From Gorsachius magnificus (lineage: Eukaryota > Chordata > Aves > Pelecaniformes > Ardeidae): 64,000 nt of DNA. The position numbers were made by a program, and so were the translations under genes. The stretch is from the NCBI GenBank assembly GCA_034008185.1, contig CM067081.1, positions 108,013,265-108,077,264 of the forward strand, given 5' to 3'. Each line of letters begins with the position of its first letter. Position 1 is the first letter of the stretch. Below the pieces are notes generated by a model. The model was not told where the DNA came from. It saw nothing but the letters and a program-made list of their open reading frames with translations, and searched no databases. Positions 36,600 to 48,195 of the stretch are shown one piece after another.

Positions 36600-36880
36600 T
36601 TCTTACTGATGTTTGTGAGCTCTTTAAGGATCAGTTCTTGACCTTTTGATATTTAATATTGTTATCAATGACTTGGAGGAAAACAAAACTGTTATTGATT
36701 GAATTTATAGCATCTGCACACACACACATACAAGAATGCCAGAGAAGTAGTATTCAGCAGGGAAATGTAGGTTGTTTGGGAAGTATAGTATAAATATACA
36801 ATTTACAATTCAGCATAGCCAAGTCACATTTTTGTCTAGTGAAGTGTGAACAGAAGCCACTTTTTGAGCCTACAGATGCT
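36600..36880 (+). mobile_element. ancient CR1-like fragment (reverse transcriptase region)
   Basis: At 36630-36690 the sequence reads roughly GSVLDLLIFNIVINDLEE, close to the CR1 reverse transcriptase block that comes before the catalytic site ([16 protein letters not shown] in the copy at 25080). Further downstream similarity is faint. A short CA tract interrupts it at 36717. Confidence 0.5.
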
Positions 36881-37179
36881 GTCTTGAAGAGCAGCTGCTC
36901 TTAAAAGGGTGCAAGAAGACACACCAAACATGAACACTCAATACAATTCCACATTGAAAAGGCAAACGTGAGACATAAACATGAGAATATTGAGTAGAAA
37001 TTAATTATGTTACCTCTGCACTTCTCCCTGTGTGGCTGTTGCTTCCAGTTCTGAAATCCACAATTCAGAAAGGGCATTGATAAATTGGAGAGGCTTAAGG
37101 GAAAGGCAGGAGAATTATTAAAGGACTGTGAGAGACTCAGGGAGCTCAAACTGTAAATTTAGCAAAGGAAAGGTTAAGA

Positions 37180-38360
37180 ACTGTGTCTATAGCACTCATA
37201 GCTCTTCACAGCTGGATGCTCATCAGAGTAGACCTTTGTGCTCTCAGGCTTTCCTTGCTCTGTGAAAGGATGTCCTGCCAATTGTCTGTCCTTTCTAAAA
37301 TGCCTGGTACAGGCATTGGTGTCCCTTTCCAGATGTGGCACCTTGTAGCTGAGCTGCCTATGGTTCCAGGATCATCACTGACAACCTTAGCTATACCTTT
37401 CCCTGTAATCCACACGTGTTGTTTACGTGGCTTTGAAATAACCAAAATATGTTGCCAACAGGCTCGCAGAGGTTTTGGGCAGAATTCTTTTGCTTTAGTT
37501 ACTACATAGAATATCAGTTCTCAGCGAAACTTTAAAAATCAGGGGGTTCTTTTTTTTTTTCCACACCTTTCTCAGTGTTCGCTGGGAGTTGGCCAGTGTA
37601 CCTAAAATCTCTTCTGAGCATAGGATGTCTCTTATAAAGTTCATCATGTCTTTTGATTGTGTGTGGTGTCCTTCTGCTCAGTCCCTTCTATTTTGGTGCA
37701 GCAGAGCTGTACTTCTTGCTTATGTCTGCTGTTTGGGAGTGATTGGGAGTGTTGCAGGGAGGAATATGAAAACTCTGGACATACCTTTAAACTTTTGATG
37801 CACATAGCCTTTAATTCTCTCTAGTAAAACCAGTCAAGGACAATGGAGGTATGGCAAGATCACAGAACAGTGTAAGCGTTCACTGACATTGTAGGTACAG
37901 CCATCCCCAAACACAAAACCAAACACAAACCTACACACATAGCCCTTCCCAAGGATGGGATCCCTATCTGTTCTCCTTACCATTGTACACTGTTTGTCCC
38001 AGCAGGTTACTCTGGAATCCAGTGGTGTTATGGGGTTCCTGTGGGGCCCTTTGGAGGTCTGGTGTCCCACAAGAGCTCCTTGCACCAACTCTATGCTCTT
38101 GGGGGGTGCTGCTGCTACTCTATCTTGGGACAACCCTGTACATACCTTCATGCTGTCCATGGTTCTCTGGATTGTCCCAGCCAAATGAGACCAATCTGAC
38201 TAATCACTGGGTGTTGTTACTGGGCAGATGCATAGTGGTTTTCCCCCAGTGTCATCTAAAAAATGAGACAATTTTGTCACATTCAGTCATGTGGTGTTGT
38301 CAGGTGGGCTGTCCTTCCAACAGCGTATGTGGGGATGGGACATCTCCACAGTGAGAACCC
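37180..38360. other. GC-richer island of unknown nature
   Basis: About 1.2 kb with higher GC and longer overlapping open frames on both strands than its surroundings, and with no match to CR1 or to the LTR families seen elsewhere in this window. It may be an ERV internal or LTR remnant. No TG...CA ends, target duplication or protein motif was found. Confidence 0.3.
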
Positions 38361-41300
38361 AATATTTAAAAAGAGTCACTTCCTGAAACTGACTGATGAG
38401 ATCAATCAGCATTTTAGACTAGTTGATCTGTTATTAACATTTTACATATATAGATTACTCTTAGTTTCTGCTCCATTAGTTTGTTTCCACTTTAAAATAA
38501 AGTTTTCCTAATTTGTTTGTTTGTTTTAGTTCTGTGTCATTTCCTCTCAGATTTTTTCCTCAAAACTGAGGCATAAGGTTAGTAGAGAAAAGCAGAAAAG
38601 CTGAACAGTGATGTAAAGTTTGCCCATATGTAAAGATTCCACAGCAAACCCCAGAATTCACAAACTCCATATTGATTCTCCCACTTGTTAAGTGTGATTT
38701 GATTGCAGTTGATAGGAAATCACATAAAGAAAAAAAAATTATTGAGAGGATTCTCAAAGCTAGCAGGAAATTGCATAATGAATGATAGCATATGGAAGTT
38801 GTACATAGACATATTCCAGTTAGAAATAATTTGTATTTTAAAGTATTAGAACAATTTATATTCCTGTTCAGCCACAGAAGTTAATTCAAGAAAGTTGTAT
38901 GGCCTATGTAATAGAAGCAGTCAGACAATATGATCGTAATCATCCTCACTGTGGCCTGAAAAGTCCATATATCTATTAAATAAATGAAAGAGATATTGGA
39001 ATTTTTTGCCATATTTTCTGTTTCATCAATAATGTCAAGTCCAATTTACCCACAATTGATGTTTTACTAACCCTAGTGTCAGCAGAAATGAACCATCACT
39101 GCAGTTACCTACCCACTGCTTTCCCTCCTTCTCCAATTTGCCTTCATAATCTCTGAGATCTGTAAATGGAACCATTCAATTTTTAAAAGATAATGAGTTT
39201 AAATCACCTACATGTAATCAATATAGATTTAATTTAAAAAAGTAAAATAACTTTTCTTTGTTATTTAAAAAGTATTTATAAGTATGTTAGAATCATTTGC
39301 ATTGGTTTTCATCCTATTTCTTTATATGTTGCAAAGGCCTTTATTCATTTTGATGTTATATTAATTAAAAGGAACAAGAATACCTTATCAAGCATGCAAA
39401 CTAAGCTCCAAGTCATGCATTTTACCAACCATAATGAAGAATTTTTTTACTCCACAGCCCTTTTGCAGGTTCATAGTGTTCTCTGGGATTGGTTTGGGTA
39501 ACAAATGTGAGATTGATCCCTTCGTATATTTAACAGGTTGGAATTAAGATCTCTGGTTCTATCTGCATCTGGCTTTATTTAGTCAAATACTTTAAATAAT
39601 TGTAGAGATTTTTGTGGTTTCTCATGTTTATTGCAGAGCAAAATCATCCTCACTATTTTCATTATGCACATCACATCATTATTTCAAAGAGACCAAAGGA
39701 AACCACCCCCAATTTCTGCAGAGCAGATACTCTATAACTGTACTATTCTGGGCGTATCTTGTCCTCAAAGGACCTCTGTTGATTGAAAGCCCACAACTGT
39801 CTTCAGCCAAGTACTCTAGGGCCTCACTGACCTTACCATTGAAAAATTGCACTAAGTCTAACTTTTCAGATCCTAAATAATCTCATTTTGGTTCTATTCT
39901 CCATGAAAATGGAAAATAGATTATTCTTACCCTCTTTGCAACAGCCTTTTGTGTAAATGAAGACTGTTATCTTCCTCTTCACTCTCTCTTTAATGAGACT
40001 AAACAATCACCATTCATTTTTCTTTACAGGCTATATTTTGCAAATCTCTGACTTTTCTGATTACACTCACTTGGACTCTTTTTAGTTGGCCTACATCTTC
40101 TTTGAAGTGACATGAGGAGAGCAGAAGGCTTATACTCTTGTCTATATATCCCATTAGTGAATCACGATGGCTTAAATTCTTGTGCAAAATCTATTAAATC
40201 CAACAAAGCACTTCTATTTGCTTTTATAAATGATTAAAAACTGCTATAGAACACTTGTTTAGTAAATAAAACTCTTATAGTTCCAACTAAACACAGCCAG
40301 AGAGACTCAGTTTTATTGAAATCCATGGTAAAATAGGTTTCAATATCTCAAGGCATACATTATCTTGCACAATACCCTAGTGGAAGAGTTACAGCAATAT
40401 TGTGATTTTAGTACTTTGTACAGTTACAGAAGTTCAAGTCAGAGCTATTAAAAATGTAGATTTCTCTGTTCCTAGCTGAATTGCCTTTTTCCTATGAGAC
40501 TTCTATTTTGATTAGAACAAACTCAACTATTCTATATTCTCAAGAATTCAAATAAAAATGATAGACATATAAAATTGTGATAATTTTTTTCATAAGAATT
40601 ACAAATATTGTATTAAAAAGAGTGTTTAATTTTGTTTCTTTTCTTGTGTTACTCCTAGTATTTCATACTCCCTTCATGACATGAATCATCAGGAGTATAT
40701 TATAATATGAAATAATTGGTTGGACTAAACACTAGATTTTATTTCTGTGTTAAAAATAAAGGAATCTGTAATTTACTACCCTTACTGCCCTTCAGACATC
40801 TCACATTCTTAGAGCTTCTCCTTTTTTTAATAATGAGAGAACTTGACATGCTGAAAGCAATTCATTTTGTCATCCTGTGATTTTGACATCATGCCATAGT
40901 AATATTGAAAAATACTACAAAATAAAAAAAGATATAAAATTGTAATGTCAAATGTCATTGACAACCTTTTTAAAAGAAAAATCATTCTTTTATGGAAATT
41001 GTTGCAGATCTCTAACAGATGTTGCCAGCGGTGTTTTTCAAGACAGTGTTCCTACCTGCACAATTTTTGAACACGCACTCCTTCCTTTGGGGTTTCACAA
41101 GCTGGGAAACTAGGCTCACAGTTCTAAAATTCTAAAATTCTGAAGTTTGTACTTGCCCAATTCACTGAATTCCTTGTGCTGGGCTGCAGGACCTCTTGAC
41201 CCTTATGTCACGAAGAGCAGCAGCAGGAGGGAGGGTCATCCTTTGACCAAATATTTGTCTGTTTTATATTATGCTGTAGCTTTTCTTCTGCCACTCATCC

Positions 41301-44300
41301 GTGTCATTGATACGGGATCCAAGAACTGAAGAGATGTTGTAGTAGCCCTCTAGAAATAAATGCTGCTCCGAAAACAAGTACCAAACAGGGGGCTGCTAAA
41401 GAAATCTCATAGAGGAAGGAAGAGAACTGACAAATTTCCTTCCTGCCTTAGAGAGTTTTTAGTTCTGCTTGTCTTAAGCTGCTGAATGATTGGCAATAGC
41501 TCCTTTGCTGTTTTAACATTTCACTGTTTCATCTGTCAACAGTAAGTGAACACAGCCCTGCAACAGGTGTTTCTTTTCCTAAGCTGTTTCTATGGAAAAC
41601 CTTGTTTTGGGGATAAGAATCGGCAAAGCGTTTAGAGCTACTGAAGAGTTCCTTTTATAAAAAGCTGTAAATAAATGCTTAACACCTGCTAGACATTTTA
41701 GTTAGAAGTAAAAACTTATGTCCTAATTAGATTTTATAGCTTGATGAGGGGATGTACAGATAATTCATAATTTTTCCTACAATTATTTAATTTTACTGAT
41801 AAATTAACTCAATAATCATATAACTGAAGTGTATAGTAAAGCCAAAGCATTAAATAAAACCAATGAAGAATATTATCTTACTCAGTTAAAATAAATCCAA
41901 GGATTTTTTGCTTTCTTTTTAAAGTTTCCATGAGGTATAATCTGATCTAACTCAACTCAATGCCTAAAATCTCACTGCTGCCAACAGAACTGAGACTTTA
42001 GATCTTTATTTTGTAAATGAATTCCAGGAAACATCTAGACATTAGAGACTTAAGCATGCCTATATAATTAAAAAGCTTCCTACCACTTTTAATTTTTTTT
42101 CACATAATGCAATAAAGGATCCAACCTTTTCTAATTTTCAACCCACTTGCAGGGCACACATTGATTTACATCTGTGTTCTGGTTGCTCTTGCTTTTTAAG
42201 CCTCAGTGGGAATCGTTTTAGTCAATTGTTAAGAATGATTAAATCGCAGAATCTTAACATACTGAAATGTGTTAAATTAGAAAGAAGAACAAAGCTGTCG
42301 TTGTTAAACAGATAACCTGTGAGCTGTGTGGCACTCTTTTATTTATGGACTTTGTTGCTCACAGTATGACTCTGTACAGTACAAATAGGGTTTTCTCTAA
42401 AGACTGAATTTCAAAGACTTATGTATCTGTGACTGAAGAAAAGCATTTCTTCTCTCCAGGTACACATTCCTGAGAAAGATTAATAAAGCTAGAGAAAAGA
42501 TCCTCTTCATAAGAGATCACGCTCTAGGCATCCTATGTATACATCATAATATTGTGCATCAGAGGAATGGGAAGGAAATAAAATCCTGTCCCTGGAAATC
42601 AATGTACAAACAGTAGCTGTCCAGAGTCTCGAGAAGTATAAATAAATGTGCTTATCTTTACTGAAGTTAGTGGCGCTGTGCCAGTCTAGGCCCAATGTGG
42701 ATCTGATCCTGCAGTGTTGAAATAATACGGCTTCAGTTACTAAAGTTAAGAGAAACTAAAGAACCATCCACAGAAAATATTCCTTTAATGTCTCCATGTA
42801 GCTCTCATTAATATCTTTTGCAGCTTTATGAAAATTGTTTATGACGTTTGAATACATTGATTTTTGAAACTATATATTGAGCATTATCTTTCCATGTGTC
42901 AGAGTCAAACTCATTTGACACTTCAGGTAACAAAAGCTCAACAACAGCAAATCAGAAACTCTGTGATAGAAGTGCCAGAAAATATGTTTTGTATATGAGC
43001 TGATGCTTCTAACCTCATAACATTTCACTGAAAAGATCATTAAAATATGGTTTTAGGCTTCATTTTTTTTAAATTTTATTGCTAGTTGGTAACATTCCAC
43101 ATGAATAGTCTCCTGGGATATTGTACTTTTTTGTATGTGTATACACCTGGAAAAAAAAGATTCCTAGAAAAACCTCTATTTTAGGCTTAGGTCAAGAAGC
43201 AGCAAATATTTGTTTTGGTTTTTTTCAATTGTTTGATTGCTTTACCAGAAGCCATGTCATTGAGTAAGCATCCTAGCTATTTAGGATTTTTTTAAAAAAC
43301 ACAGTAAAACAAGTCTTTCAAAAAATATCTATGTATGTAAATAAATATTATTTATCTAAAAAGGGATTTAGGAAAAATACCCAGTTATAAACTTCTGATC
43401 CTGCCCTTCATATGCCATCTAATTGTGAAGCTACCCAGATCCTGTGGAGGCCTTGGTTCTTTTTGTTCATTGCTCTAGAAATAACTGAAACTGTGCTATT
43501 AATATGTTTGGAGCTACACCTGTATTGTCAGGGCTAAGACACTTTCTGTAAATCTCTAAATCAGAATCCATAAACCAAGTATTCTTCAGTCCACATCCCC
43601 TGCAGGAGCTGATCCAGTCAGCTGTCTCAGGGCATCCTCTTGCCACATATCACTAGAAGTCAGAGAGAATGCCTCGCCCCATAAAATGAGTAGTGGGCTT
43701 CTTTCTTTTCAGACAAGGCAGTTCTACTTCCTCTCTGTACAATAGCTAGTAATGGCTTTTCGAGAATGTAGGTAACCAGAACCCAGAACAAGGGTGAAGG
43801 TAAAGAACTGAGCAGTTACTTATTGCAAATATTATTTTCCAGTTTTCAAAATCTGTAGGATACCTGTAAGAGAGTCCATCTATTTGCCACAAATACATTA
43901 ATCATTATGCAATGACATTTCAACATTGTTAAAAATGTGCAACATTAATAATATCATATTATTACTGCTACTGCAACTGATGGGCAACTTAAGGCACACG
44001 AAATCTTATTTTGTCTTTTTTTCCCCCCGTTTAGCATTACTTAGTACTGATTGAGGATGATGTGATTCAGTCTATTCTCCCAGACAGAATCTTAATCCCA
44101 GTTTACATTGTGCATGTGTACTGTGTGTGTGCACGCTCTGTGTGTGCATTGTTGAATCTGCCATGTTTCTGGAAATGCACATGACAAAGAGAAACAAAGA
44201 AAGAATGATAAGGGAACTTTACTGCAAATTGCAGCACTGACATAAGGGAAATCTGATTCACACTAAAGTGTTTCAACCCAATGAAAACTCAGTATAAAAT

Positions 44301-45270
44301 ATAAACCATTAGGAATAGAACTAAGAGCCATATCCCTTTTTGTGCACTTCTTTTAGTGGCTGGAAGAACTTTAAATACCTTTCTGCACCAAAGCATTGCT
44401 TTTGAAGAAAGCAAGCCATGTTTCATTCTGCCTCCTTTGGCTTTGCAGCTGCTGAGCCCCTCGTTTCAGAATGGTTTCCATTAATGGCTGATTTTGAAAA
44501 GAAGTGGGTGATGCTGCACAAAAAAAGAACCTTTTCTATGAACCAGTGGTATTCAGTGGCTGGGGGGTAATGCTCAGGGAGCAACTGTATTCAGTAGCTC
44601 TAGCTGTTCTAAGTTTAGACAAAGGTGATCTATTTTGCACTAACTTTATGACATTTCAACTGTGGCAGCAGAAACATCTAACTAGGAGAAGTAATAAGCT
44701 GCCAGGGATGCTAATTTCTTAAATGATTTAACCTATATGTGGAAAAGAGCCTTTGATAATGTCCCCAACGTCCAAAAAGGAAATCAGGGAAAGTGATCAA
44801 AAGATAAATCAACTGATACTTACTTCAAACACATACAATCCACAGCTAACAACATTCACAGCTGCAATTTCTTCACTTACACCTTGACTATGGCAGTTGC
44901 ACCTGTACTATTTAAGGATAGGATAGTATAAGGCTGATGGAAAACATACCCTTAGCTATTATATTGCATGTGTTTTAAATCAGTTTTACAACTTGACAAT
45001 AAAGTTTTTTATATTTTGTCATTTATGCCATTTATATTCAAAAGACAATAATACACACACAGCTGCTTCTTGCTCTCACATTCTTGTAGTTCTTACTTTG
45101 ACACATTTATTGTTTTCAGCCTGACTACTGATCTCTTATGTCAATACGTCAGCTGATGGACAGGCATGAGAGTAGCTGAAATCACATCAGGCTGTGTGCA
45201 ATCTGCCCGCTCTCACGCACAGACTGTCTACAGGGCCATCTCTCAGGCTGTTTCAAGGCATCTCAGACAG
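38361..45270. other. long AT-rich stretch without recognised features
   Basis: About 6.9 kb with no supported coding segment, RNA gene or repeat family. Scattered poly(A) or poly(T) runs and short TG tracts (near 44120) are present. Confidence 0.5.
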
Positions 45271-45276
45271 ACTTAC

Positions 45277-45411
45277 CTGGTAGGATGTGCAGCCTCATAG
45301 AGTGCCACAACTGGTCGTGAGTTTGCTGCATGGTCAACCGGTCTGATCTTGAAAGATCTCAAGGCATTTCTCCCCATGTGGTGGTGTATCTTCCAGCATG
45401 ATTGCGGTGAC
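45277..45411 (-). other. candidate internal coding exon, gene unknown
   Basis: On the minus strand the acceptor TTTGTTATGTTTCAG precedes 45411, and a perfect consensus donor (CCAG|GTAAGT) follows 45277. The exon is 135 nt, a multiple of three. Only one of three frames is open across it: one leading base, 44 codons, two trailing bases. Part reads ALRSFKIRPVDHAANSRPVV, which looks like real protein, but I cannot name a family. It may belong to the same unknown minus-strand gene as other candidates, although its end phase does not join directly to the 34346 microexon. Confidence 0.38.
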
Positions 45412-47096
45412 CTGAAACATAACAAACTTTATAATTCAGTCCATTAGGGGAAAAGTGGAAGTTGTCAATCCACTTAAACTGAAACCACATCAAAATAGCT
45501 AAGGCTACTTTGGCGGCAAGCCAAATAACAGTAATTTTCTCGTTTTTGTCATTTTCTGTCATTTCATTCTATCTCTCTCCAGTAAGCTTTACATGGGCAG
45601 CAGAGTACTGCATTAAGACACTAGTTCAGCAACGTTTGAAGTATAATTAACATTGATTGAAATCACGCAAGCTGAAGAGTATATTTGAAGCTAAGGAAGT
45701 GCTTTGACTGAAGACCTAAATTTTTGGTCACTTGGCAGGTACTTTGCCTTTTTCTTTTTTGGTCATCTGTTCTTCTGAACATAAACTAAATCTTTATAGA
45801 GAAATTCAGACAGGACCCACTGCAGACTCCTTTAGGCCAAAGGTCTTCAAAAGGTGTGTTAGTAAAGGGTAGTCCATATGGGCTTTCTACAGCAGGGTGA
45901 AACTCAGACACATTCAGCAAAGCTTAGGAGAGGATAGTCTGTTTAAATAAAAGCACTTGATTGCAGAGGCACTGTTAGTCTATCATTGAAGCCACAGGAG
46001 AAAAAATCTCTCTCTGCATAGTAGGAAGAGAATGGAAAGATCACCATAAAAATACCGTACTGTTATCTGATGCTATTATCCAGACCCTTCTGTCTTGTGG
46101 TGCTCTCCCTAGGTGTCAGGTCAGCTTACATGCTTTGAATGTATTTAGGGCTTTTACAAGTATTATCAGAGTTCTCTTTGGAATTGTACTCATGCAGCTG
46201 ACCATAAAAATCCATTCCTAAATCCATGAACTGTTGATAAGCACCTAGGTTCATAAAAATGAAAGAACGCTTTTTTTTCTGAAATGATTCCTCATTGCTC
46301 CTCATTTAACCAAAACTGCTACAATTTGCTCCTTAGTACAGTTGAATAAATCTAGCTTAAGAACTCTTTTGTTCTAGTTTTTCCTCAAAGATTTTTACAC
46401 TATGGATGATAAATAGTCATACAGAATGGTTTAGCCAAATAACTTTTCTCAAATGAATTTACCAGGACAGGTAAGTACAGTACAAATTTCGCTAAGATGG
46501 CCAGGTTTTTCTACAATATTTGGGTGGTGCTTTTTTAACAATTATTGCCCAAACTAATGACCATTGAATAAAAGATGTAATAACACTAAGATAGCTCAGA
46601 AATATATGAGATGTTATATCTAAAGTTATCTAGATTAAGGCATGTTATTTATTATTTCTTGCTTAAGTCATGGTCCTGCTCAAGATAAATTTCTCGACTA
46701 ATAAAATTAAGATGTTTGAATTTCAGAGAGGGTAAACATTCACATACACAGCATTCATCTTTGGCTAGGAGACAGGATGTACAGTATTTATTGTGCAATA
46801 TAAACCCATTGTCCTGGTTTCGGCTGGGATAGAGTTAATTTTCTTCATAGCAGCTAGCATAGTGCTGTGTTTTGGATTTAGTACCAGAAGAATGTTGATA
46901 ACACACTGATGTTTTTAGTTGTTGCCAAGTAGTGCTCAGACTACTCAAGGACTTTTTGAGCTTCTCCTGCTCGGCCAGGTGCATAACAAGCTGGGAGTAC
47001 AGCACAGCTAGGACAGCTAACTCAAACTGTCCAAAGAGCTATTCCACACCATATAACATAATGCTCGGGGGGGTCGGTCAGTCGGTTGTGGGCAGA

Positions 47097-47156
47097 GTGG
47101 TCGCAGCTCGGGCTGTGTGATCGCGGCTTGGGCAGAGTGATTGCTGCTCGGGACGG
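47097..47156 (+). repeat. 20-bp tandem repeat, three copies, inside the LTR
   Basis: Three diverged copies with the core GTGATCGCGGCTCGGG occur in the GC-rich middle of the solo LTR. They are absent from the sister LTR at 18267. Confidence 0.7.
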
Positions 47157-47244
47157 GCTGGGCATCGGCCAGCGGGTGGTGAGCAATTGCATTGTGCATC
47201 ATTCGTTTTGTATATTCTCTATATTTTGTTATCATTCTCATTAT

Positions 47245-47275
47245 TACTATTATTAATAATAATAATAATAATAAT
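47245..47275 (+). repeat. (AAT)n microsatellite inside the LTR
   Basis: About seven AAT/ATT units sit before the polyadenylation signal of the LTR at 46810-47421. Confidence 0.85.
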
Positions 47276-47640
47276 TATTGTTATTCTTCTCTCTTATTAA
47301 ACTGTCTCTATCTCAACCCACAGGTCTTACTTTTTTTTTTCTTTTCTCCGATTTTCTCCCCCATCCCACTGAGGGAGGGGGGGGCATGGTGCTTAGTTGC
47401 CAGCCAGGTTAAACCACAACACCCATCTAGTATCAATAAGACCTGAACTTCATTACTGTTTGATGACAAAGTGATGGTTTATTGTATATGTTATTGTCTG
47501 GTACCAAAAAGTTCAGACATGTATTTTTTTGTTATTTTAGTGAAGAAAGTAAAGACTGAATGGATAATTTCAATGACTAAAATTTTTTTCTTCTTACAGT
47601 TGCTTTCTCCAGGTCAAAATCAATTCAATCTGGCAGCTAG

Positions 47641-48195
47641 TGTGTCGTGTTTACATGACAAGTTTTTGGTAGAAAGGGGCTGCAGGGGGGGCTTCTGTGA
47701 GAAGTCACCAGGGGCTTACCCAAGACAGACAAAGCCAGTTCCAGCCAGCTCCAAGAGGAACCCACTGCTGGCCAAAACTGAGCCCATCAGTGATGCTGGT
47801 AGCTCTGCTGTAGTAACATATTTAAGCAAGAGTAAAAAACACTGCACAGCAGCTGCGGGAGAGGAGTTACTGACCATAACCTCCATTCCCCATCCCCCTG
47901 TGCCACTCAGAGGTGATAAGAGGAGGTAGACCTGGGAAGATGGGGGAATTGTAAGGAAGGTGGATTTAATTTTGGTTTTATTTCTAACTATCCTACTTTG
48001 CTTTCAGTTGGCATTAAATTAATTTCCTCAGGTAAAGTCTGTTTTGCCCGTGACAGCAATTGGTGAGTGATACCCCTCTCCTTATCTTACCCATGAGCTT
48101 TTTAATTGTATTTTCTCCTCTTGTCCTGATGCGGAGAGGGAGTGACATAGTGGCTTGGTGGGTACCTGGTAGCTTACTCAGGTTAACCCACCACA
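47641..48195 (+). repeat. second avian LTR, different family
   Basis: It starts near 47641 with TG and ends with AACCCACCACA at 48195. A TATA-like word (TATTTAA) lies at 47819-47825 and an ATTAAA signal at 48013-48018, giving plus-strand orientation. Part of it matches the minus-strand fragment at 12440-12560. Family knowledge suggests that longer relatives carry GC-rich repeats between the TATA word and the polyadenylation signal, which seem reduced here. No target duplication was found, so the edges may be eroded. Confidence 0.75.

Larger units (their letters stand above)
46810..47421 (+). repeat. avian ERVL-type solo LTR with 5-bp target duplication
   Basis: A complete LTR of 612 bases runs from TGTCCTGGTTTC to CCACAACA. 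It is flanked by perfect 5-bp direct repeats CCCAT at 46805-46809 and 47422-47426, the length expected for ERVL integration. An ATTAAA polyadenylation signal lies at 47296-47301. It matches the LTR at 18267-18774. No internal retroviral sequence is present, so it is a solo LTR left by recombination between two LTRs. Confidence 0.92.

Noticed and set aside
44740..44780. Short CR1-like 'AFDxVP' reading (gcctttgataatgtcccc)
   Set aside because: Match is about 20 bases with no CR1 similarity on either side.
46370..46475. Strong plus-strand donor CAG|GTAAGT at 46471
   Set aside because: All three frames have stops between the nearest acceptor and this donor, so it is not a coding exon; a noncoding exon cannot be excluded.
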